Source: Blattamonas nauphoetae
Lineage: Eukaryota; Preaxostyla; Oxymonadida
Reading direction: 5' to 3'
Length of the DNA stretch: 64,000 nucleotides
Assembly: GCA_033064195.1 (NCBI GenBank)
Contig: JARBJD010000093.1
Coordinates: forward strand, 1 to 64,000
Shown here: positions 29,700 to 39,418 of the stretch, piece by piece
Layout of the letters: each line of letters opens with the position of its first letter
Numbering within the stretch: position 1 is the first letter of the stretch
Made by a program: the position numbers and the translations under genes
The notes under the pieces: model-generated
The model's input: only the letters and a program-made list of their open reading frames with translations
Databases searched by the model: none
What the model was told of the DNA's origin: nothing

Positions 29700-30086
29700 C
29701 TCCAAACCACGCTTTATCTCCATGTCACTAGGAAGGAGAGACACAAATCCAACCTGAACTTCCCAAAGACTAGGCACCGATTCTAGAACTTGCAACGCAT
29801 CAGCATCTATGAATTCTGGACACCGTCCACTCGCTCTGGACTTCCAGACGTCCAGAAAGGTGCTCTCTCGTCTTTTAATCCCATTACCAAGTATTCTGAC
29901 AGCAAACCCCAATTCACAAAATAACATCTCTCCTTGAACTTCGGAGTGGTACAGAAAGCTCTCATCACACGCACAGCCGATGAACGTATTGACGCCCGAA
30001 AGCAGCATGTAACGTTGTCGGATTCTCACTCTACCTCGACCACATCCTCCGCATTGACCCAAGCCTTGGCTTCGATGAAAGCCCAA
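29700..30086 (-). CDS. Possible truncated host gene next to the minisatellite
   Basis: A minus-strand frame with ordinary protein composition (YMLLSGVNTFIGCACDESFL, then ELGFAVRILGNGIKRRESTF and FIDADALQVLESVPSLWEVQ) that runs into the 26-bp array at its 3' end. The array appears to have replaced or cut off the natural end. Family not recognised. The plus strand is also partly open here, so strand choice is uncertain. Confidence 0.3.
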
Positions 30087-30225
30087 CGGAGGAGATTGTG
30101 AATGTTGATCTGATGCGAAAGTCCGTTGTCAAGTTCCCTGCCATGCAGAAGATCGCTCAGTCGCCTCTGTCGCCAGACTGCCAATATCAGGCGCAACCCT
30201 CCAGGGTGCAGTCCTAGCCACAAAT

Positions 30226-30972
30226 TTGACCAAGGAGCTCATTCTTATAGCTGGCAACTCTTTCACAACATCTGCTGTCCAAACAGGCAACAACACTCTC
30301 ATCGATGCCATCACTCCGAATACACTGAATCCTCCTCTTCAGAAGAAGGATCAACTGCCGCATTATTTTGTTTCGAATGCGTACGAGCCTCTTCGAATGT
30401 TCCTCCCCAACAAGCAGTGGGAATTGCCAACAGTGGGTGCAGAAGATGCGGCACTGCTCGATGCTGACGATGGCTCAGAGTTTCTTGTGTTTGAAATGGG
30501 AGATGAAGCACTTCGGATGAGAAGGGAGGAGGATCGGAACACATCCAAGCAGCTGATGGCTCGACTGAAGAAGGGGAAGGAGCACGTTGTTGTTGGGAAG
30601 GAAGCTCGAAGATGGGCAGACAAATCGAAAGATCGCATATCGCCAACGTCGACGGAGGAGGAATCGATCGCGGAGCAGTTGAATCGCGTGAAGACATCTC
30701 TTACCATTCCTCCCACCCACGTCACACTTCATTCCGATCTCTTGCTGTTCGCAACGCATGCTTCTGATGTGATGAGTGCAAGTCTGTTGGGGCATCATGC
30801 AAAAGAGACTCGTGAAAACAAACACAAAAGCCGTCTGCTGACCCAGAACACGTTGAAGAAAGAGAAGAAGAATCGGATCATCAACCGTTGCAGAAAAACC
30901 AAGTGGAATGCAGCCTCACATTTGATTGGCTCTTCGGGAATGTCGTGTTCACGAAAACACCGCTATTCATAA
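30226..30972 (+). CDS. Hypothetical host protein, 248 residues or part of a longer one
   Basis: The frame extends upstream of the first ATG with good sequence (VARLPISGATLQGAVLATN), so the true start or an upstream exon is earlier. The product has a hydrophobic beta-like start (ELILIAGNSFTTSAVQTGNN), a charged central part (RREEDRNTSKQLMARLKKGK) and a basic C-terminus. No family is recognised. It is followed on the same strand by other, broken, coding blocks. Confidence 0.4.
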   Translation: MTKELILIAGNSFTTSAVQTGNNTLIDAITPNTLNPPLQKKDQLPHYFVSNAYEPLRMFLPNKQWELPTVGAEDAALLDADDGSEFLVFEMGDEALRMRREEDRNTSKQLMARLKKGKEHVVVGKEARRWADKSKDRISPTSTEEESIAEQLNRVKTSLTIPPTHVTLHSDLLLFATHASDVMSASLLGHHAKETRENKHKSRLLTQNTLKKEKKNRIINRCRKTKWNAASHLIGSSGMSCSRKHRYS

Positions 30973-31135
30973 GATGAGAATTAACACCAATCTCCCCTCA
31001 GAGATTTTATCGTCACTCATCGACATCTCACCCATCCATCTCGATTTTGTGTCAACCAAGCCACCAATCGCCCTGTGGCGATAAACCTTTGGATACTCTA
31101 CCTCGTTCTCAATCCAGGACATAACTGCACGCAGC

Positions 31136-33400
31136 ATGCTCACATACAGTTACATTACTTCAGCCTCATCAACATCGTTCCCTGTTCCTCGCCCAATCAA
31201 TTCTCCACCGACTTTGGTTGTCTTCCTCTCGACAGTGGACACGACAACACACTGGCCGTCTGTGCTATGTGACTGTTCGTTCCACTCTCTTGCCCTTCAC
31301 CTCTCCTCCGATGTGAAGTCTTTCAACAAGACACACTCTCCAACTGATCTTCTCCTGGTCCCATCATCGTCGTCCTGCCATCCCATCCTGTTCGTCGATT
31401 CACTCACCACCGCCACTTTCATCCACCAATCAGCCTTTTCCTCACTTAACAACTCGTTCGCAGATGTCGAACGCATTCCTCGCCTCTTTACAACGAGACT
31501 AGAAGAAGGAATTTCGTCCTTCGAGATTCTTTCTCAATCGCCGCACACCAAAAGGAGAGCAGGAAGAAGAAAGCACGTCCTTTCGACATCGCTGAGGCAG
31601 CGTTCCAGTCCGAGATTGACGGAATCCATCAAAATCAAAACCGAGCAGACTTCCAACTCGGAGTGGATCTTGGCCATGTTTTGGTTTGTCTCGATCTGGA
31701 CGAGTGAGGAGAAGTCACTTTCCTCCAACCAAAATAGAGGAATGTCATTCTTGTGGAAACAGCTGAACAAGAGACAGAAAACAACGAAGTTGGTGCATCC
31801 CATCCAGCTCATCAATCACTCCATTGACTTTCTCATTTCTGTTCTTCCGGGTGCGAGTCAGCCCCTTCAAACTCCAACCATCTCACCTTCTTCTCCGATC
31901 GTTGGTCACTCTTCGTCGTCACTTGTTGTTCACTGCATTCAAACAGTGTCTGTCCTCGTCCTTCCTCTGTTCTGTCACGTCTCCTTCGGCAATATCGTCG
32001 TCTCGCTTCAGAATTGGATGATGACCACAGACGAGCACTCAACTTCAGCGCTGTCACTTGCCTTGATTGTGCAGAGTGTGGAAGTGTCAACGAGCAGGGC
32101 CGACATCCACATCCCCATTTTCTCCGTCGAGAAGAACGTTCACTCTTCGCTCATGCCTCCTCAGCCAAAAGGTCCGAGCAGTGGTCCTTCCTTCAATCAG
32201 CCGCATCTCTCTCTCGTTCAGGCCTATCCACGAATCGCAGCCACTTCCGTCTCTTTCATTCTTGCGAAACTAAACCGGACTGATCGTCGTTCCAGCGTTC
32301 TTCAGAAGCATCTCCTTCTCAGCAGACTCATCAAACACGTCGAACTCCTCTTCCTCCCCGCCGGGTTTGTTGTCTTCGATCGTGTGTGGGAGAGTGTCGA
32401 TTTGATCTCGCAAATGTTCTCCAAGTTGTCTAGTCAACCTCCCCACAAATAACTCCTGAAATTCCAACCAAAATGCATCTCGAATTCTGGGCTGACGAAA
32501 GTCTTGTTGTCGTCGACCCGCAGAACCAATACGCTATCGAACACGCACTCAACATGAATCATCATCTGTCGCATCAATGATTCAGAACGCCATCGCTCCC
32601 AAATACGATCTCGAACAACCAATCCTCCGCCCAGCACAAGAAGCGTCGGAACCACCATCGGAGAATAAGGAAGGCAATTTCCTCATCCAACAATTTAGGC
32701 TCACCCAGTCCATCCGGAATCCTCTTCCTGTCTTCTCCGATTTCACGGCATTCGGGAAGCAATCACAAAGTCGCTCCATTTCCCCAACACAGCAAAATGT
32801 GACCTCGCTCTCACCCCCCAACACCTACAGTTCCTCGACAGGCTCGGCATTTCAAGTCACCGATTGTGATTCACGCTTCGGAAACTGATCCGTCGATCTT
32901 CGCTTTCCTTCATTCATCGTTCGATCGCCTCTCGGAACGAGCAGAACGCTTCATGGAAGGACCAGACGCTGCCACTCCGCCAAATGAAGACATGCACCTC
33001 ACATGGAGGAACAACTAGAAATTACTCTTTCTGCCATCAACCACACTCATCACCACCCCAATCTCCAAGTCCAACCTCCTCCTCATCAGCACCAAGGTTC
33101 TTCTGCGCGATGCATGTTTTTTGATATCCGGGTTTGCTCATCGGGGAAATCACAAAACAGATCCGACTCAAATCAGAGCGTCTATGGCTGCGAGAATGCA
33201 CGAACTGTAGTTTCATCTTCTCCACAACGTCAACAAGCATCGCTTGTCCTCTCACACCCACCGCCAAACACGCCGACGTGGACACTCCTCCACAGTGAAG
33301 GATACTCACATGTCGTGACCAATCTCGATTCATTTGTCTCATCGCACTTTCTTCTTCATTCATCTTGTGTTGTTAAACTCCATGCTCATCTCACAACAAT
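31136..33400 (+). pseudogene. Decayed host coding region, several frames
   Basis: A plus-strand frame of 438 residues (31136-32452) holds sequences such as VHPIQLINHSIDFLISVLPG and LQKHLLLSRLIKHVELLFLP. Coding-like sequence then goes on in another frame (TKMHLEFWADESLVVVDPQN, around 32470-32575), then IQNAIAPKYDLEQPILRPAQ at 32577-32888, then further blocks to about 33.3 kb. Frame changes between blocks are not clearly introns. The minus strand is also open in parts. The region ends at an inverted-repeat element at 33409. Probably one large helical host protein gene in decay. Family unknown. Confidence 0.35.
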
Positions 33401-33408
33401 ATTGTTGT

Positions 33409-34297
33409 CAGCCATCGACAAAAGTTTACGGGCACCCTGGTTCGCGTTTATGAACAATCACTTTTTTCTAGTTTTTTAACAAACACTTCAAAACAATGAA
33501 AGAATGTTATTTCTCTAATATATTGCAATAATAGTCTGTTGAAGTGAAAAACATGGTGAGAGATTGAAGAGACCTGGGATGAAAATTTTGTGGCGGCAAC
33601 CTACACTGCTCTCCTCTTTCAGGGAGAGGAGAAGTGATCAGTGGAGTGAGTTTCTCCCATGAAAACGATCAGTCTCCTCTCCTCATAGAGATACAGTTGG
33701 AGATGTGATGAAAATGAGTGAAAATTTGTTTCGTGATCTCCCCTCTACTAGCCTTGTCGACACACCAAACACTCCCAATGCTCTTGCGAACGAAGATAAT
33801 GATTTCATTTGCTTATTTGTGATGAGTTGTAGAGAGACTTCGATCGTGTCATGTTCGTCAACCTTCGTACGAACAGCTAATGACTGGAATCCATTGGGTG
33901 GAGACGGAATCCACACTCTGATGATCAGAGGGAGTGTTTGGTGTGTCGACAAGGCTAGTAGAGGGGAGATCACGAAACAAATTTTCACTCATTTTCATCA
34001 CATCTCCAACTGTATCTCTATGAGGAGAGGAGACTGATCGTTTTCATGGGAGAAACTCACTCCACTGATCACTTCTCCTCTCCCTGAAAGAGGAGAGCAG
34101 TGTAGGTTGCCGCCACAAAATTTTCATCCCAGGTCTCTTCAATCTCTCACCATGTTTTTCACTTCAACAGACTATTATTGCAATATATTAGAGAAATAAC
34201 ATTCTTTCATTGTTTTGAAGTGTTTGTTAAAAAACTAGAAAAAAGTGATTGTTCATAAACGCGAACAAGGGTGCCAGTAAACTTTTGTCCGTGACTG
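33409..34297. mobile_element. Fold-back (long inverted repeat) element, 889 bp
   Basis: Two arms of about 368 bp (33409-33776 and 33930-34297) are nearly perfect reverse complements around a 153-bp centre. The ends read CAGCCATCGACAAAAGTTTA on the left and, inverted, CAGTCACGGACAAAAGTTTA on the right, related to the ends of the element at 28478-28963. TGT lies directly outside both ends as a possible 3-bp target duplication. The near-identity of the arms suggests a recent origin. The centre has one open frame (DNDFICLFVMSCRETSIVSC) of unknown meaning. Confidence 0.85.
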
Positions 34298-34309
34298 TGT
34301 CAAGGATTT

Positions 34310-36240
34310 TCTAAAACGAAGGAAGAGCTGTTGATTGATTGCTCTTCATCGAGTTAATAGTCGATCAAACCGCTCGTAAAACATCTGGATTGTTTCCCTC
34401 GCGGATCTTCAGATTTCAGGCACAAACTTCGTCCGCACCAATCGAAGGTGTTCAAACACCCCTCCCATGGGAGGAATCCATGCAGCACCGTTCTGTTCCA
34501 GCTACAATCACAGAGTTTTCAAACAATCTTGCTGAAAATGCATGAAAAGAGAAAGATTTTAGAAAACGATCTGAACTCAGATAGAAACAACAACAGGGAG
34601 AGGACCAGGGACACAAAGACAAAGAAGAGAGCGAAGAGAAGCCCAATTTCCGACATCACAGAAATATGGCGCAAAGAAGAAGGAAAATAGACAATAAAAG
34701 CTGCAAAGAAGGTGAAGCAGGAGCGACAAAGGAAATACAAGAGGAAGAATATAAGAAGAAAATGAGAAAGGCTGAAAATTACAAGAATGCAACAAAAGAG
34801 TCGAAAACAACAAGAAGTGGGAAATACAAGAATTGAAGAAGCGAAAAAAGAAAAGAGGATGAAGAAAAATGTACAAGCGAACAAAACGAACAAATGAAGA
34901 AAGAAGGGCAAAGAGTCAAGTCCGTCGCAAGAGGAAGAAGACCAATGGCAGAGAAATCAGACAAAAGAAAAAAGATGAAGAAAGAAGCGAAGCATATGAT
35001 GATGAAGCGAAGATAATTCCACACAAGAGGCCTCACGAACATCGTCCTGCCGTTTTGATGATCGAAACATTGACAATGATTGTCGCAGTGTGACCCTCCT
35101 CTCTTCTCATCTCATTCTTTCAGCCATTTCCAGCGACAACAAAATCAACTGATGAATATCACCATGAAGAGAGAATATCGATCCTTCTCCCTTTCACGAT
35201 CTCGATCTTTTCCTCACTCCCACCATCCCTCGCCACTAAACTCAAGGACTATCGTCCATCCTAGAAGCTCCTCATATCAAAGACAAACAGGAGCAGATCA
35301 TCATTTGTATCAGTACAGATGATTCTTGCCACAATCCCCACTTTCCTCCAATTCTCACACCTTGGCCTAAAATCATTCCTTAGACATTTACATTTCACAT
35401 GTTGACGATTATCAACTGATTTTCTCACTGAAATGCGTTCTTTTTCCTTTTCTTTATTCTCAAATGATGATCGACCCAACTCAACTACTTCAGATACCAG
35501 GAAAAGGTGTACATCGAAAAGTTAAGATTTTCCCGCTATTTTCTGTCTATTGAACACAACATTATCAAGAAAACGGTAAAATTACAGTCCTTTCTGAGGT
35601 TTTAAAAAAAGAGGTGCTCGAACTTTCGGACGATCACGAAAATTTCGTCCCATATTCATTCTTCATGACAAGTTGATTAGTGTCCTTGATCTCTCCTCAG
35701 ATCCTGAAAACAGTCTTTTTCTACGCATATTCTAGTATTTTCAGGTATTTTTCAGTCAATCTCAAAGTCATTCACAAACCTCATCCGAATTCAACTCAGA
35801 TTTCGCAGACTTCTCTTCATCCACTGATCTCTCTCGTATTCATCATCCATTTCCGTCATCTTTCTCACACAGACTTTAAACTGATGACTTTGACTCTTTC
35901 TACAATTTTAGATTGAGGATCTCAGTTAATTCAAGATCATGTTTCACTCCTGTTTTTTTGATTTTCCTCTCGATCAATTCATTCTTCTAAAGTCTTTCTC
36001 ACAGAATTAGTTTTTTTTGTCGTTTTACACTGTTGATAAGATTTTTGAAGTGTTTTGAATCAAAAAGTGTGACAAAATGGCCATGACAAAAAGGAGGAAA
36101 ATCTCTCGTGATCCACGAAAAATCGAAAAATATCACATGTCTTCTGTCTAGTGAACATATAAATGGTAAATAGACAAAAATTGATTTTTTGCCACCAACC
36201 TTAATGATTTGAGTCTTTTCATTCGGAATCGCCCAAATTC
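34310..36240. other. Mostly non-coding stretch with a purine-rich block
   Basis: From 34540 to 35010 the plus strand is strikingly rich in A and G and gives Lys/Arg/Glu-rich translations in more than one frame, as a decayed coiled-coil gene would. A Ser/Arg-rich piece (YRSFSLSRSRSFPHSHHPSP) lies near 35180. Neither has a convincing start or splice structure. From 35.5 to 36.2 kb the sequence is AT-rich without features. Confidence 0.35.
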
Positions 36241-36393
36241 GTCGGCTCTCATCTTCGCTGTTTCATATTGTGAGCTGTCCACTTTGCACCAAACCGATAC
36301 TTAGAGTTGCTTCCCACAGATGTATTGACAGTGAACTTCTTTTGAGAGAGATGGAGATAATTTGTCTCATGCCCTTAACGAGTCTTTTAATTG

Positions 36394-37647
36394 ATGTTCT
36401 TCTCTCTCGTTGCCCACGTTGCTTTTGCAGCAGATATTCCACTAGCGCCATTCTTTGGGAACCCTTCAGAAAGCATTCCGACGATTAAACTGAGCGATGG
36501 AACGTATGTCGGCGCCGAAATCATGGTTGGCCCAAAAGAACGCTCACTGACGGTCTCTATCCACGACGACATCGTCACTCTCAATGGTTCTAATCCAAAG
36601 AAATGTATGTTCATTGTGAATAACACGAAGTTGACGCTCAGTGACATCCGACTCATCGTACCAATTGAAGCTCCTTTCATCAAAGGCGCAGGCCTTACCG
36701 TAACATTCGAGAATATTTTCCACGCATATGATCGAAGGGATTTTCCACTCGTTTCGGCAACATGTGGGTCCGTCTATGTTGAGAACAATTCGTTTCAAAC
36801 AACGTCGATGTATGGATCGACCATGTTTCTTCTGGGCGAAACTCGCCGTGAGCGATCGCAAGACGAAGTTGCTCTCTGTGGATGCTCCTTTGATTCGATC
36901 ACAGTCGGCGGAGAATACCCTTTCATTAGCAACCCAAACATCAATTCCATCATCCTCAGGGATTGCTCTTTCCGAAACATCCAGTGGAAGGGAAGGATGT
37001 CATCAACGCCTCCCCTTACACAACTGGTCCGAACTGAGGTTTCTAACTGCTCGTTCTATCGATGCGATGGCCCGCTTTCCGGAGGGATCGTCCCCGCAGT
37101 CCAAGCAGAGTATTCCACCATAACCGCATCGACATTTGACACATGCACCAACGCAGTGTCCATTTCGGGTGACATTCGTGCGTGGACCAAATCCTTCATT
37201 GTGACAAACAGCGTCTTCACAAATGGATCAACAGCGAAGAGGTATCCCAACGGTGGGGCTCTGTGGTTCACCCGCTTTATGAACCTCACAATGACCAATG
37301 TTACGTTTGCGAACCATAACATCAGCGGCGATGGAGGAGCGATCTCGATGGCTGGTGGATTTGAAAGGATAAGCTGCCACCAATGCCGATTCATTGTGAA
37401 TGTCGCTTCCAGAGGTGGTGCATTAAGCATTGGCAAGACACCATTCCCGATATCGCCAAGGATCGAGATGTCATCATGCTCATTCGCTAACGATGCGAAT
37501 GCTGGCCGTGATATCTTCTTTGTGTCGATGGGGAAGAATGTAACCCAAAAGAACTTTTCGAATTGCACGAGCAGAAGCATGGCCGGCCGTATCTACGATA
37601 TGGAGACGGGGCGAGGATACGACTGGACCAACTCGCCCGCAGCGTAA
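36394..37647 (+). CDS. Secreted parallel beta-helix protein
   Basis: The ATG at 36394 gives a signal peptide (MFFSLVAHVAFAADIPL) and a product of 417 residues. The body is made of short repeats with alternating hydrophobic positions and Asn, Ser and Cys, such as LTLSDIRLIVPIEAPFIKGA, ITASTFDTCTNAVSISG, MTNVTFANHNISGDGGAISM and ISCHQCRFIVNVASRGGALS, typical of right-handed parallel beta-helices (pectate-lyase or POMP-like folds). It has no membrane helix or kinase domain, unlike the large relative at 57658-61365, so it is likely secreted or surface-attached. No intron is needed. Adhesion or binding of surface sugars is a guess from the fold. Confidence 0.75.
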   Translation: MFFSLVAHVAFAADIPLAPFFGNPSESIPTIKLSDGTYVGAEIMVGPKERSLTVSIHDDIVTLNGSNPKKCMFIVNNTKLTLSDIRLIVPIEAPFIKGAGLTVTFENIFHAYDRRDFPLVSATCGSVYVENNSFQTTSMYGSTMFLLGETRRERSQDEVALCGCSFDSITVGGEYPFISNPNINSIILRDCSFRNIQWKGRMSSTPPLTQLVRTEVSNCSFYRCDGPLSGGIVPAVQAEYSTITASTFDTCTNAVSISGDIRAWTKSFIVTNSVFTNGSTAKRYPNGGALWFTRFMNLTMTNVTFANHNISGDGGAISMAGGFERISCHQCRFIVNVASRGGALSIGKTPFPISPRIEMSSCSFANDANAGRDIFFVSMGKNVTQKNFSNCTSRSMAGRIYDMETGRGYDWTNSPAA

Positions 37648-38330
37648 TTATCAGGCCATCCACAGCTTCATACAATATGTTGTTACTACATTTATTCGTT
37701 TACTGTGTTTATTCTTTTTTCTCCGTGTTGACTACTCTGAGAAAGAGTGAAAATTGAAACTTTCTTTATCGCATTTTTCAAGCTCTCAGGGTTTGTTGTC
37801 TCTTCGGTTTTCTTGAAAGAACTTTCGTGAAAAATGAGGGTGAAGACGACTCAGATGGTGGGATTTGATTTTCAAAGATTTTTTTGTTGGTTTTCAAAGG
37901 ATCAAACATAATCACACAAAAATATACTGCCCGACACGACGTCTTGATCCGGCTGTAAAACGGTTTTATTTTTCTGAATAAAGAGACAATATGTTTTAAT
38001 TTTCTATCAATGATAATTAAGAGAGTTCAACACCTTGTGACAAAAAATTGGACACCAAAAAATTCTGAATGACGTGAAAACTGTAAAACAAAATTAATGA
38101 TGGACATGCTCTTCGCGACATGACACGTGATTCACCTCATCCTGCTCGATCCCTCTAACTTTAAATTGTTTTAACTTTACGAGAGTAACTCTGGAGGAGT
38201 CAGTCACTGAATGATAGAACGATGTTTTCATTACTTTCTTGTGGGATCGAGTTCTCACCTCTCACGATTTTTGGACGAAGGAAGTCTATTGTGACGTAAA
38301 TCGCATAATTTTCAAAAAGAATTGAAACGA
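37648..38330. other. Intergenic stretch, nothing clear
   Basis: AT-rich DNA downstream of the beta-helix gene. No gene, RNA or repeat is supported. Confidence 0.5.
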
Positions 38331-38334
38331 ACGT

Positions 38335-38650
38335 TCACGAAATGTATTTGATGAGGTTAAAGTCGAAAAAGATTGATTGAACGTATTTCTGACCGATATT
38401 GACCTGTTTGATTCTTGGAAGTTTTATCCTGTTTCTTGTTTCAACCAGTATTATCACTGAGAAGGACCCGTGAGTGGTGGTGAGGGTCCATCTTTCCCTC
38501 AGTGCGACATGTGACGAATGATCAAGGTATTGTTTTCCGTCAATGATCTCTTCCGTCACGACAAGTTTTTCAGTTTCAACTAATCCCTGCACACCACCAA
38601 ATCCCAAGTTTGCTGAGATGAATACACAACCTTGATTCTCAGCGTGGTGT
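38335..38650 (-). CDS. Fragment of a host protein, family uncertain
   Basis: An open minus-strand frame of about 100 residues (ENQGCVFISANLGFGGVQGL, then LVVTEEIIDGKQYLDHSSHV and SFSVIILVETRNRIKLPRIK) that extends upstream beyond its first ATG. The beta-type pattern would fit part of a beta-helix surface protein. There is no signal peptide or full domain, so it is likely a remnant or an exon. Confidence 0.3.
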
Positions 38651-38697
38651 GTCTTTTCTCTTTGTGACTTCTTGAATTTATCTAGTCAATTCTCACA

Positions 38698-38869
38698 CAG
38701 ATTCTTCACAACACCAAACTGACAAAGCTCATGAAAGAAACAGTTCGAAAGAGTCTCATTTTCAAAGGCGTGACGATTTTGAAAATGATGGAGAAGAATG
38801 TGAGGAACTCTGTGCGGTTTGTGAAGACCAATTCGATACACTTTGACGAATCGCTGGAAGAAACAGTGT
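38698..38869 (+). CDS. Small exon of an unidentified host gene
   Basis: Preceded by an acceptor-like CTCACACAG and open for about 57 codons to a TGA: ILHNTKLTKLMKETVRKSLI, KMMEKNVRNSVRFVKTNSIH, FDESLEETV. A basic helical C-terminus. The upstream exons were not found. Confidence 0.3.
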
Positions 38870-39418
38870 GATTTTTTGATTTTGATGGCTCCCTTTCGAT
38901 GAACAGCTGAACAGTATGACACGTTTTTGAATCCAATTCGAACAGAATGCTATGTCTTGATGGTTTCGTGCTGTGGCTGGCCTTTTCATTTCACAACTAA
39001 CTGTTGATCGTCTGTGTTCAGCGCATCGGTGTCCTTGGATACTACATTGACAGAGTTATGGAGCGAGCGAGTTGACTCGAATCTTCCTTTTCCTTTTCTT
39101 CGTTTCATCTGCTTCTATCATTCACTTGACATTCACAATCTTGGATCCATGCAGGAGTGATATCGGATGTGAATCACGTGTCATGTCGTTCGAAGGATGT
39201 CCCCCTACAGTAGCATTTCATGTCATTCTCTCTTATTTTTCACTGTTGGTTTTCCAAAAAAATCACAGAGATGTATAACTCAAGGTAGTTGATGATAGTG
39301 AAAAAGGAACTCTCAACTCTCTCTTGTTATGTCAAAAAACAAAAATTACAGCCGGAGCAGGTCGTCGTGTCGGGCAGTATAGTCCGAAGAGGGCCACAAA
39401 AAACCCTCTTCGTTCGCT

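Noticed and set aside
29095-29786. Three overlapping long plus-strand reading frames of about 190-220 codons
   Set aside because: They run through a 26-bp tandem repeat without stops. A period not divisible by 3 opens all three frames, so no protein needs to be assumed.
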